From positions 1 to 64,000 of the forward strand of contig NZ_JASHIC010000007.1 of NCBI RefSeq assembly GCF_030056705.1: a stretch of DNA of 64,000 nt. The letters run 5' to 3'. Below are positions 45,912 to 54,087 of the stretch, piece by piece. The DNA comes from Flectobacillus longus. GTDB lineage: Bacteria > Bacteroidota > Bacteroidia > Cytophagales > Spirosomataceae. The first letter of the stretch is position 1, and the number at the start of each line of letters is the position of its first letter. The position numbers and the translations under genes were made by a program. A model generated the notes under the pieces. It saw nothing but the letters and a program-made list of their open reading frames with translations, ran no database searches and had not been told where the DNA came from.

Positions 45912-45949
45912 AAAAAAAGCGGTCGGAAAACATTTTCCGACCGCTTTCT
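45912..45949. terminator. bidirectional terminator after mgsA
   Basis: Positions 45916-45930 pair perfectly with 45933-45947 (15 bp, GC-rich centre GCGGTCGG), with an A-run before and a T-run after. It separates mgsA from the convergent SRPBCC gene. Confidence 0.85.
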
Positions 45950-46015
45950 TGACGAAAACTTGGAGGATAATCTTAAAATTCGGAATGACTCATGTTTTGA
46001 ATCAACAACTTATTC

Positions 46016-46480
46016 TCAATTCATCGAACTTCCCAAAAGTACTTTCAAATAACGCTCCAAACGCACAAGATTTTGTTTTTGACCTTCATCCGCCTTGTGA
46101 GCTTTTACTACAATATCGTACATTTCTGGGGTATCAAACAGCATTGACCAATCGATTTGAGTTTCGTCACCTTTTTCTTCAAAAAAAACGGTTGTCGTAA
46201 AATGTGGGTTAAAATGTTCGAAAACTATTTTATGATAGGGAATAATCTCTAAATAAATACTTCGATTAGGATAATTTTTCCCATCTGGACCATGCATAGT
46301 CATTTTCCATTCGCCTTCTTCCTGCACATCCATCACATGAATCGTAGACGTAAATCCAGCGGGTCCCCACCAGTTGACTATATGTTTGGGCTCAGTCCAG
46401 ACCTTCCAAAGTAATTCAATAGGAGCATCGAAGATAGTTACAGCTCGGAGCTCTTTGATACTTGTAGTATTCATTTTCAT
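46016..46480 (-). CDS. SRPBCC / AHSA1-domain protein
   Basis: The 154-residue soluble protein has the usual AHSA1 start (FDAPIELLWKVWTEPKHIVNWWGP) and continues through beta strands with GEWKMTMHGPDG and VFFEEKGDETQIDWSM to a C-terminal helix (NLVRLERYL). AHSA1-like proteins bind hydrophobic ligands or chaperones; bacterial members are mostly uncharacterised. It lies 96 nt after the dipeptidase gene on the same strand and could share its transcript. Confidence 0.88.
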   Translation of the reverse strand: MKMNTTSIKELRAVTIFDAPIELLWKVWTEPKHIVNWWGPAGFTSTIHVMDVQEEGEWKMTMHGPDGKNYPNRSIYLEIIPYHKIVFEHFNPHFTTTVFFEEKGDETQIDWSMLFDTPEMYDIVVKAHKADEGQKQNLVRLERYLKVLLGSSMN

Positions 46481-46576
46481 AAAGGGTTTAGCATTATCGT
46501 AGTTAAAAATAATCGAATTTTGCCTAATCCCAAAGTGATAAATTACTTTGTCAATATTCTTTTCGATTTACAACCA

Positions 46577-47743
46577 TTAATGCCCAGTCGTTACTTTATC
46601 AAAAACTTTACAAAAATTACCTCCTCCAATTTTGACAATCTCTTGTTCTTTCAAGCTTAGTTTTAGTAATTCTTCCACCACGGTATAGAAATACCCTGAA
46701 TGTTGAGATTCCCATATTTCATTTGTGCGCTCGCCATAACGTTTTGACTGATTGTTATTATTATTCTGTCGATTTTGGTTAGCATTGAGAGAACGATAGG
46801 CGGGAGTCAATTTGGTATCTGTTCCCAAACACACATGGTCAACACCAACTACATCTACCATCGCTTTGATATTTTGTGCATAAGCAGCAGGTGTATCAGT
46901 CAAATGTTTCCAAACACCTACTAATCCACCTAACTCTGCTATGATTTTGGCTTGCTCTTTTGTAATTAAACGAGGCATCATCATTTTAGCCATATTAGGA
47001 TTTTGTCCCAATTGCGTATTCAAACTCGTGTGTGATACCACCATGGGTTTGCTTGAGAGTTTGAGTGCATCGTTTATGGCGGCATCGCTACAATGGGTTA
47101 AATCAATCAAAATACCTAATCTATTGCATTCTTTGACAACTTCCTTTCCAAAATCTGACAATCCATTATATTTGGGTGGATTGGTGTAAATATCGCCCAA
47201 AGGCACTGATGCGTCATTGTCGTGTAAAAGTCCTAATTGCCTTAGTCCTCGTTGATAAGCTATTACCAATCGCTCTATTTTCCCTTCTAAAAAATGCCCT
47301 CCTTCTACTGATTGAATCACTGTTGGAGTACCCAACTTATGTGCTTTTTTTAGATCTGAAAGATTATATACTCGATTTATTTGGTTGGTTTCCAGCATTT
47401 TATCCATAGCATCTAAACCATTCATAAAACGCTCGTAGGCTTCTCCTTCATAAGTGAGTTTTTGGTAGTCGACAACAAAAGTCATACAAATAGCTGAAAG
47501 CCCCGACTTTTTCATTTCAACTTTTAAATCTACTTCAGATCCTGGTAGCTCTTCTTTTTTGAGCGGAACATCTATGTGATTATGTGTGTCTATCGCAATG
47601 GTTTTATTAACGATAGTAGATATACGAAGATTGGTGTCATCTATGGCAAATGAATGAAAAGATTTAAGTAATATAATACCACCCATACCAGAGATAGCGG
47701 TCAAAAAATGTCTTCTTGTAAAATCGTTTCGGGTTTCTTTCAT
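46577..47743 (-). CDS. membrane dipeptidase, peptidase family M19, Tat-exported
   Basis: The 388 residues start with a twin-arginine signal (FTRRHFLTAISGMGGIILL). The two-zinc site of M19 renal-dipeptidase-like enzymes is visible: His56-x-Asp58 in THNHID, Glu in SVEGGHFL (about 141-148), His in LIDLTHCSD and His in VVSHTSL; LGTDTKLTP follows. M19 enzymes cleave dipeptides, often with D-residues at the C-terminus, in the periplasm. A Gln/Asn-rich loop (NQNRQNNNNNQSKRYG) near 325-340 is unusual but lies outside the active site. Confidence 0.92.
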   Translation of the reverse strand: MKETRNDFTRRHFLTAISGMGGIILLKSFHSFAIDDTNLRISTIVNKTIAIDTHNHIDVPLKKEELPGSEVDLKVEMKKSGLSAICMTFVVDYQKLTYEGEAYERFMNGLDAMDKMLETNQINRVYNLSDLKKAHKLGTPTVIQSVEGGHFLEGKIERLVIAYQRGLRQLGLLHDNDASVPLGDIYTNPPKYNGLSDFGKEVVKECNRLGILIDLTHCSDAAINDALKLSSKPMVVSHTSLNTQLGQNPNMAKMMMPRLITKEQAKIIAELGGLVGVWKHLTDTPAAYAQNIKAMVDVVGVDHVCLGTDTKLTPAYRSLNANQNRQNNNNNQSKRYGERTNEIWESQHSGYFYTVVEELLKLSLKEQEIVKIGGGNFCKVFDKVTTGH

Positions 47744-47883
47744 GATTTGATTGTCTGAATTGTTAGCAATAATTTACTCCATAAAATTTATGATTATATT
47801 ATCCAGACAATCGATTAGACAATGATGTTGCCCAATTGTGAAAGCATTTTGATGGGAAAAGGTCTTTTTTCGACGTATATAAA

Positions 47884-47979
47884 CTCTGGTACTATCACCA
47901 GAGATTTTTAACCATAAAAAACTGTTTAATAAAAAAGAGAAAGCACCGAAATCTCGAAAAGATACTCCTTAGTGCTTTC
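47884..47979 (-). terminator. two hairpins downstream of the 159-residue secreted protein gene
   Basis: On the reverse strand GAAAGCAC (47979-47972) pairs with GTGCTTTC (47946-47939), followed by TCTTTTTT. Further on, CTCTGGT/ACCAGAG (47903-47884) forms a second hairpin followed by TTTATA. They probably end the upstream transcript before the dipeptidase gene. Confidence 0.6.
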
Positions 47980-47992
47980 ACATTTACGCTAT

Positions 47993-48472
47993 TCAGATAC
48001 GGCTAATAATGTCGTTTGCTACAGCCTTGAGTTCAGTTATAGAAGTTTTTTCAGAAAACTTATTCACTTTGAGTCTAATCATCTCATTCTTTTTTCTGAC
48101 AATGACTAGACAAAAATTTTTGCCATCGCTATGAAAAAAAGCCTCTTCTCCTACACTGCTCAATATCTCATAACCACTTTGATGCTGGTTGCTTTTCTGG
48201 AATTCAGAAAACATTTTGATAGCTTCTGCATCGTTTGCATAACTTTCAAACATAAAATACAAGGCTCTTTGTGGACTATCAACTGTACTTGACTTGGTCA
48301 AAAACTTACATTTGTATTCATGTCCACCATTTTTTGAGGCACTTGTACTTTCGGTAAGCTCACAGGACTCTCCTAAAATTCTTGTTGCTTCTTGCTGGGT
48401 TATTTTATATCCACCTACAACAGGTGCAACCAACGAAAAGATAGAGATTAATCCATATAATATTATTTTCAT
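47993..48472 (-). CDS. secreted protein of unknown function
   Basis: I do not recognise this 159-residue protein. A short signal peptide (MKIILYGLISIFSLVAPVVGG) is followed by a small mixed alpha/beta domain with two cysteines early (GESCELTE and EYKCKF, likely a disulfide). ALYFMFESYANDAEAIKMFSEFQKS forms the middle, and KNFCLVIVRKKNEMIRLKVN the late part. The pattern of a strand plus an 'AEAIKMF' helix is like small proteins that measure or bind ligands in the periplasm. It is downstream of an AraC gene on the same strand, 69 nt away. Confidence 0.6.
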   Translation of the reverse strand: MKIILYGLISIFSLVAPVVGGYKITQQEATRILGESCELTESTSASKNGGHEYKCKFLTKSSTVDSPQRALYFMFESYANDAEAIKMFSEFQKSNQHQSGYEILSSVGEEAFFHSDGKNFCLVIVRKKNEMIRLKVNKFSEKTSITELKAVANDIISRI

Positions 48473-48541
48473 AGCTTGAAGATTTTAAGTTTTTCTAGAG
48501 ATTCTATTTCAACTTAAATTTTGTATATTTAAGTCTAATAA

Positions 48542-49417
48542 TCAAACACTTAGCCGTCTATTTCTATATTGCCCAGGAGTCATACCTGTAATAGACTTGA
48601 ATACTCTTGAAAAATAGGACACACTTTCAAAACCCGTTTGTGAAGCAATGTCTTCAAAAGACAAATACCCTGTAATCATCAGGTACTGTGCCCGCTCAAT
48701 TCGTTTGTCAAGAATATAAGACATAGGGCGCAAACCTGTTGCTTGCAGGAATAATCGCGAAAAATAATCAACGTGCATATTGGCTCTGGACGCCAGCAGG
48801 TTTACTGATATTTTTTGAGACATATTAAGCTGAATATAGCTTATCGAATCCATGATTTTAGACGGAATATCAGAAGTATTTTTCTCTAAGTCAGGCTCTT
48901 TATTCAAGAATTTTGCAATTAATTGATATAAAATTCCCTGCGTTTCGAAATGGCAAGACAATGATTGTTGATGGTTTAAATCTTGATATTCTTTGTAATA
49001 AATATCTTTCTCATACACCTTGGGGTTGTCAGAACGGTTGATTCCTCTGCCAGGATTTATTTCTAGTAATCGCTTAAAATTGAAAATATCACCTTCGTTG
49101 GCTCTTACTCTCATTACTTTTCGCTGATTGGCAAATAAGGACAACCCATTACCCGATTCTTCAAAAAATTGAACAAAATATTGGCTCAGATATTCATCAC
49201 AACTTAAATCACATACTGTAAAACTTGGAATGAGATACAAATAACCCACTTCCAAATCGACCACACCTTGCGGGCTTGTAATCTTCCCCTTTCCTTCATC
49301 GATAAAATATAGTCTATAATAGGGACTAATCACGGTTTTGTAATTCCATTTTACTCCCAGTTTCACATAATCTACATGAAGCAATGAAAAGAGTTGATTA
49401 CTTGAAAAACTTCTCAT
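48542..49417 (-). CDS. AraC-family transcriptional regulator (cupin type)
   Basis: The 291-residue protein has an N-terminal cupin-like sugar-sensing part (YYRLYFIDEGKGKITSP, then VDLEVGYLYLIPSF) and a C-terminal AraC double HTH (about 190-285: KISVNLLASRANMHVDYFSRLF, LSFEDIASQTGFESVSYFSRVFK). It is divergent from the second GH29 gene. One copy of a 17-base repeat lies 5 nt before its own start and two more lie before the GH29 promoter, which suggests it activates the fucosidase and controls itself. Confidence 0.93.
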   Translation of the reverse strand: MRSFSSNQLFSLLHVDYVKLGVKWNYKTVISPYYRLYFIDEGKGKITSPQGVVDLEVGYLYLIPSFTVCDLSCDEYLSQYFVQFFEESGNGLSLFANQRKVMRVRANEGDIFNFKRLLEINPGRGINRSDNPKVYEKDIYYKEYQDLNHQQSLSCHFETQGILYQLIAKFLNKEPDLEKNTSDIPSKIMDSISYIQLNMSQKISVNLLASRANMHVDYFSRLFLQATGLRPMSYILDKRIERAQYLMITGYLSFEDIASQTGFESVSYFSRVFKSITGMTPGQYRNRRLSV

Positions 49418-49421
49418 AAAT

Positions 49422-49642
49422 AAGTCTGATTTGTATAAATTAATCTAATAAAGCGATAGCCATCTTTTTCACTAAAAAAACAATCATTTAAGATTCAATA
49501 CTAGATAAAATAAAGAATTTTCATAACCTTTTCTATGTAGTTTTATCTAAAAAATGGATATATATACCTCAAAAAAGTCTGATTTGTATAATAAAATTGC
49601 TGATTTATATAAGAACTAAACTGTCCTTGGCATTTAATTTTG
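49422..49642 (+). promoter_or_regulatory. AraC-type operator set and promoter for the second GH29
   Basis: AAGTCTGATTTGTATAA occurs at 49422-49438 and 49575-49591. A near copy of its core, CTGATTTATATAA, is at 49600-49612. The last two CTGATT cores are exactly 21 bp apart (49579 and 49600), the spacing of AraC half-sites. The last copy ends next to where -33 would be for the -7 element TAATTTTG at 49635-49642, 31 nt before the GH29 start. No TTG is at -33, as expected for an activated promoter. Confidence 0.7.
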
Positions 49643-49672
49643 CTTTATCAATTCAATGTATCTTGATAAACT

Positions 49673-51331
49673 ATGAAAAGACGAGCGCTTTTAAAACAAC
49701 TTGGTTTAGGCTTTTCAGCCCTTAGCTTGGCAAAGCCGACTTTTGCACAAAATTCTTTTACAAATTTTTCTGGAGGCGAAAAAATTGCTACTGGAAAATT
49801 TACGCCTGATTGGGCTTCTTTAGAGCAATATCAGGTACCAAAGTGGTTTCAAGATGCCAAATTTGGTATGTGGGCGCACTGGGGTCCCCAATGTCAGGCA
49901 GAGGCAGGCGATTGGTATGCCAGAGGGATGTATCAAGAGGGCGACTGGCAATATAAATATCATGTAGAAAAATTTGGGCACCCATCTAAGTTTGGGTTCA
50001 AAGATATTATTCATGAATGGAAAGCCGAAAAATGGAATCCAGACGAGTTGGTGACGCTTTATAAAAATACAGGAGCGAAATATTTTATTGGGATGGCCAA
50101 TCACCATGATAATTTTGATATGTATGATAGTAAATATCAAAGCCAATGGAACTCTACCAAAATGGGTCCTAAAAAGGATATTATCGCTGGCTGGGCAAAA
50201 GCTGCCAAAGCCAACAATCTTCCTTTTGGCGTAAGTATTCATGCAAGTCATGCTTGGCGCTGGTACGAATCTGCTCAAAGAAGTGATAAAAATGGCGCAT
50301 TAGCGGGAGTTCCTTACGACGGAAAACTACGCAAATCTGATGGAAAAGGACAGTGGTGGGAAGGGCTTGACCCACAAGATCTTTATGCTCAAAATCATGA
50401 TCTTAGCGAGAATAGTCTTCAAAATGGGGCTATACATAAGCAATGGGAATGGGAAAATGGAGCCAACAGACCATCAAAAGAATATATTGAAAAGTTCGTA
50501 AATCGTACCATTGACCTCATCAATAAATATGACCCAGATTTACTGTATTTTGATGATACCAAACTTCCATTTTGGCCAATCAGCGATGCAGGATTGCGCA
50601 TAGCAGCCCATCATTATAATATGAGTATCAAGCGTCATGGAGAATTAAGAGCTGTCATTAATGGTAAAATCTTAGATGAAAACGAGCGTAAAGCCATGGT
50701 TTGGGACATCGAACGTGGACAAGCTAGCGATATTCAACCTTTCGTTTGGCAAACGGATACTTGTATCGGAAGCTGGCATTATGACCGTGGCGTTTATAAT
50801 CGAAATGACTATAAATCAGCAAAATCTGTCATTCATGCTTTGGTAGATATTGTTAGCAAAAATGGAAATTATTTACTCAACGTACCCGTACGAGGCGATG
50901 GAAGTATTGATGAAAAAGAACGTAAAATTGTAGAAGAAATCGGGCGTTGGATGGCCGTTAATAGTGGTAGTATTTATGGAACAAGACCATGGAAAATCTA
51001 TGGCGAAGGTCCATCTACTCAAAACGAAGCGAAACTAAACGCCCAAGGTTTCAATGAAGGTAAAACGAAATATACTGCTGAAGATATTCGCTTCAATACT
51101 TTGGGAAATACGCTTTTTGCCACAGTAATGGATTGGCCTTCAAATGGAAAAGTGGTTATCAAAAGTTTAGCTCAAAATAGCCCTTTACATACACAAACCA
51201 TCAATAAGGTAGAGTTCCTAGGAAATCAAAATCAAGCCTTGAGTTTTGAAAGACTTTCGGATGGCTTGCATATCCAATTTCCAGAAAACAAGCCAATAGA
51301 TAGCTACGCGAATGTCTTGAAGATTTCGTAA
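49673..51331 (+). CDS. alpha-L-fucosidase-type glycoside hydrolase (GH29)
   Basis: The 552-residue exported protein (MKRRALLKQLGLGFSALSLAKPTFAQ, an RR-type signal of uncertain Tat or Sec use) has a GH29 core: DAKFGMWAHWGPQ (61-73), GMANHHDNFDMYDS (140-153) and LLYFDDTKLP, with Asp294 as the expected nucleophile. It is longer than the GH29 at 20947-22392 and differs clearly, with FDD in place of LDG. So it may act on another fucoside or on a related sugar such as galactose. The upstream AraC gene and its operator repeats form a simple switch for it. Confidence 0.9.
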   Translation: MKRRALLKQLGLGFSALSLAKPTFAQNSFTNFSGGEKIATGKFTPDWASLEQYQVPKWFQDAKFGMWAHWGPQCQAEAGDWYARGMYQEGDWQYKYHVEKFGHPSKFGFKDIIHEWKAEKWNPDELVTLYKNTGAKYFIGMANHHDNFDMYDSKYQSQWNSTKMGPKKDIIAGWAKAAKANNLPFGVSIHASHAWRWYESAQRSDKNGALAGVPYDGKLRKSDGKGQWWEGLDPQDLYAQNHDLSENSLQNGAIHKQWEWENGANRPSKEYIEKFVNRTIDLINKYDPDLLYFDDTKLPFWPISDAGLRIAAHHYNMSIKRHGELRAVINGKILDENERKAMVWDIERGQASDIQPFVWQTDTCIGSWHYDRGVYNRNDYKSAKSVIHALVDIVSKNGNYLLNVPVRGDGSIDEKERKIVEEIGRWMAVNSGSIYGTRPWKIYGEGPSTQNEAKLNAQGFNEGKTKYTAEDIRFNTLGNTLFATVMDWPSNGKVVIKSLAQNSPLHTQTINKVEFLGNQNQALSFERLSDGLHIQFPENKPIDSYANVLKIS

Positions 51332-51500
51332 AGTATAAAACAACATCTGTGACGAATTATAATCCTTTTTGTAAATTCAAGTAAAAAGAAGTTATAAGTT
51401 AATAGTATATCAGTTATTGGATTTCACTGCAACACAGATGTACTATTAATTTAATCTTTCCTATTGCTTATGTGTATTAAAAATTTCACCTAAAAATGAG
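51332..51500. other. spacer after the second GH29
   Basis: AT-rich, non-coding, no terminator of note. The large palindrome at 51501-51623 follows and may itself end transcription from both sides. Confidence 0.4.
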
Positions 51501-51623
51501 CTATTACTAATTAAGTGATTTTAAAAATCTATATTCTAGTGGTAGGGACTCAAAGCATTGCGTCCCTACCACTAGAATTAAAAATAATCACTCATTCGCT
51601 CAATCACTCAATTAAGAATGACT
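51501..51623. repeat. palindromic dispersed repeat, complete copy
   Basis: The centre is a perfect 17-bp stem: 51533-51549 pairs with 51562-51578 around the loop TCAAAGCATTGC. Outside it, ACTAATTAAGTGATT on the left and TCAATCACTCAATTAAGAATGACT on the right are imperfect inverted copies of each other, so nearly the whole element is one long palindrome. The right arm, read in reverse, matches the repeat at 45799-45847. Confidence 0.8.
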
Positions 51624-51646
51624 CCATTTTACCCTTTCATTTTGAG

Positions 51647-52846
51647 TTATGAAACCGACGGGTGTAATTTCCCTATTCTAACTGTAGTGAGCAACAACAT
51701 CACAAAAGTTCCCATTGAAAAATAGCCTAAAGCTAAGTCTGGTTGAGTAGCAGGATGTAGCATATTTACGACACCATAACTCAAACCTGAAGTCAGAATA
51801 AAGGCGACCCCTCCAGTAAATCCACCCGAAACGCCCGCAATTTTAGGAAAACGACTCAGACAATACGTAAAGTAATTGTTAAAGGTAAAGCCAGCCGCTA
51901 AGTGAATAAAAAAGGCAAATCCAAGCAAAGTGTAAAGGTTTTGCAGCCATTGCGAAGAAATGTACATCGCCAAAATCAAGGTTGTTTGTACCAAACTTGC
52001 TAATTGTATTTTGGGTAAAAATGGTTTATTCATCAATGTACGTCCCAAAAAACCACCCAACATCCATGCTATTCCCATAATCAAGGAAGCATATCCAACA
52101 GTCACAGGCGTATATCCCAACTGATGCTCGATGATAAAAGGAGCACTTAGGTTGAAAAGAAAAATCATTCCGTAACTAAGTCCTACAATCAATAAGCCTA
52201 AAAAGAAGTCTGGTGTTGCAATCATTTCCTTAAAATTACCCAGCAAATTACGACCATTGAAGGCTGTCTTTTTACGAATAGTCTCTCCCGAAAACAAAAA
52301 CTCTAACACTCCTACCACACCGCTATATACTGCCAATAAATAAAAATTAGATTGCCAGCCAAAATGTTCTTGTAAATAGCCCCCAATAAAAGGTGCCACA
52401 ATCGGACCTGCCGACCACACGATGGTCATCAGACTCAAATATTGTCTTCTTTCTTCACCCTCATACACGTCTACAAAAAATGCTCGCTTGGCAACAATCG
52501 CAAAAGCTGAGAGAATCCCCTGCACAACACGCATCGCATAAATCATGTATATGTCTGTACTTATGGCAGTTACCCAAAAAGATACCATAAATAAAAACAA
52601 CGATAGTGTCGACAACTTATAACGCCCGAAAGCATCGAGAATACTTCCTACAAAAAACTGTGCAATAGCATAGCTACCTAAATAAAGGGATAGTGTCAGT
52701 TGAATACTATTTTCTGCCTGACCAAAATATTTTGCCATATAGGGCATCGAAGGTAAGTAAATATCCGTTGCCAAACCCGACATTGGTATTACTGCAAATG
52801 CTAACAAAGTAGCAATAACTCTATTTTTTTCCTGAACCGCTTTCAT
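51647..52846 (-). CDS. MFS multidrug exporter, Bcr/CflA family
   Basis: The 399-residue protein has twelve predicted membrane segments. SGLATDIYLPSMPYMAKYF (about 19-37) is the typical first-helix motif of Bcr/CflA drug exporters, and GRYKLSTLSLFLF follows the first loop. MRVVQGILSA and IVAPFIGGYL fit the MFS motifs B and C. It would export drugs or sulfonamide-like compounds with protons. The upstream region carries a consensus promoter and two AraC-type half-sites, and the AraC gene lies directly upstream on the same strand. Confidence 0.9.
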   Translation of the reverse strand: MKAVQEKNRVIATLLAFAVIPMSGLATDIYLPSMPYMAKYFGQAENSIQLTLSLYLGSYAIAQFFVGSILDAFGRYKLSTLSLFLFMVSFWVTAISTDIYMIYAMRVVQGILSAFAIVAKRAFFVDVYEGEERRQYLSLMTIVWSAGPIVAPFIGGYLQEHFGWQSNFYLLAVYSGVVGVLEFLFSGETIRKKTAFNGRNLLGNFKEMIATPDFFLGLLIVGLSYGMIFLFNLSAPFIIEHQLGYTPVTVGYASLIMGIAWMLGGFLGRTLMNKPFLPKIQLASLVQTTLILAMYISSQWLQNLYTLLGFAFFIHLAAGFTFNNYFTYCLSRFPKIAGVSGGFTGGVAFILTSGLSYGVVNMLHPATQPDLALGYFSMGTFVMLLLTTVRIGKLHPSVS

Positions 52847-52946
52847 ATTTCAAAGGAGTTAAATAGAGGCATCAGTTGTTAGGCAAGGAGTTTCAATCTT
52901 CAAATAAAAACTAATGCCTATACCCTAATCCCTCTTTATTACTCCA

Positions 52947-53014
52947 CAAAATTATAGGACAAAAAGAAGGCTACAAAAGAAGATTCAAACAAGAAATTAT
53001 AAAATTCAAACAAG
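52947..53014 (-). promoter_or_regulatory. promoter of the MFS gene with an AraC-type operator
   Basis: On the reverse strand TTG (52976-52974), a 19-nt spacer and TAATTTTG (52954-52947) match the full consensus. Directly upstream, ATTCAAACAAG (plus-strand reading) occurs at 52983-52993 and 53004-53014, 21 bp apart. The second half-site overlaps the last codons of the AraC gene. Confidence 0.7.
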
Positions 53015-53902
53015 TTCTAATTTTCTTAACTCTTTTGGTTTGTTGCCTGTAGCTTTTCTGTAAAAATTATTGAAGTAAGCAGGATATTCAAATCCCAAAC
53101 AATAAGCTATTTCGGCAATAGCCCAATCGGTATAAGTCAATAATTGATTGGCTTCCAGTACAATTCTATGGGCAATATGCTCAGTTGTGGTTTTTCCTGT
53201 AATAGTTTTTACTGCACGATTCAAATGATTGACATGTAGGTTCAATGTATCGGCAAAGTCTTTTGCGGTGGTCAACTGCAATTGATTTTGCATAGAATCA
53301 ATAGGAAATTGACTCTCCAATACATCAAAAAATTGCTGAGTAATGCGAGCATTAGCATTTACAGGAACTTCTTGTTGGGATTGATTAAAGGACTTTAAAG
53401 CATAATGAACAATCAAATGCAAATAATTTCGCATAATATCCTGTTTATAAGCATAGTTACCCAAACTTTCGCATTTCATTTTTTGAAATAAGTCTAATAT
53501 TTCCCCTACACTTTTTTCATCAATAAAATATACTTTTTCGGTATTCATTTGAAACATTGGCAACTCTGTCAACAAATTGTCTCGTTGATGAATAAAGGCT
53601 TCGTTAAAAATACAAAACCAACCTTGTTGTAAATCAGATATTGATTGCCAATAGTAGGGCAATGTTGGGTTACTAAACAAAAGTGCTGGCTTATCGATAT
53701 ATATCGTTTTGTCAGCATATTCAACACGACCCTCTCCTATTACAAGCGTTACTTTATAATAATCTCTACGAGAATATGGCAAAAGATTTTTACAATCACC
53801 TCTTTCAAAAACATTGATATGAGGCGTATTATGACTAATAGATTCCCTTGGTTGAATTTCTAGTCTCTGATAAAATTCTTGTAAATTCTCTGTTACTTTC
53901 AT
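53006..53902 (-). CDS. AraC-family transcriptional regulator
   Basis: The 298 residues end in an AraC double HTH (about 200-292: TTAKDFADTLNLHVNHLNRAVKTI, then WAIAEIAYCLGFEYPAYFNNFYRKATGNKPKEL). The N-terminal cupin-like part has VIGEGRVEYADKTI and KPALLFSNPTLPY. A copy of the 18-base string found at its own 3' end (52994-53011) lies just before its start (53909-53926), which suggests control of itself and of the MFS gene downstream. A role for the divergent GH51 gene is also possible. Confidence 0.92.
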   Translation of the reverse strand: MKVTENLQEFYQRLEIQPRESISHNTPHINVFERGDCKNLLPYSRRDYYKVTLVIGEGRVEYADKTIYIDKPALLFSNPTLPYYWQSISDLQQGWFCIFNEAFIHQRDNLLTELPMFQMNTEKVYFIDEKSVGEILDLFQKMKCESLGNYAYKQDIMRNYLHLIVHYALKSFNQSQQEVPVNANARITQQFFDVLESQFPIDSMQNQLQLTTAKDFADTLNLHVNHLNRAVKTITGKTTTEHIAHRIVLEANQLLTYTDWAIAEIAYCLGFEYPAYFNNFYRKATGNKPKELRKLELV

Positions 53903-53908
53903 ATCAAT

Positions 53909-53926
53909 AAATTATAAAATTCAAAC
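53909..53926. promoter_or_regulatory. second copy of the operator-like string before the AraC gene
   Basis: AAATTATAAAATTCAAAC is identical to 52994-53011. It starts 7 nt upstream of the AraC start at 53902, a place where a bound protein would block expression of its own gene. Confidence 0.5.
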
Positions 53927-54087
53927 TATATATATTCATATCTATTTGTAAGAAATGTATTTTTTCAAGAACAAGTTCCTCAATACAGACAGTTCTTTAG
54001 AATTTAATCTTTAATTTTATCAGGTTCGTTTCTCATAACAGAAATAGACTATTTTACGGTATTCACTCATTTTCTATCTAAACATTT

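Noticed and set aside
49673-49750. Clear Tat signal on the second GH29
   Set aside because: MKRRALLKQLG has the arginine pair but lacks the full S/T-RRxFLK pattern; Tat or Sec export cannot be decided by eye.
51347-51480. Possible gene or tRNA in the gap after the second GH29
   Set aside because: Both strands carry frequent stops and no cloverleaf or TTCGAnTC-type T-arm is visible. The same check was negative in the other long gaps.
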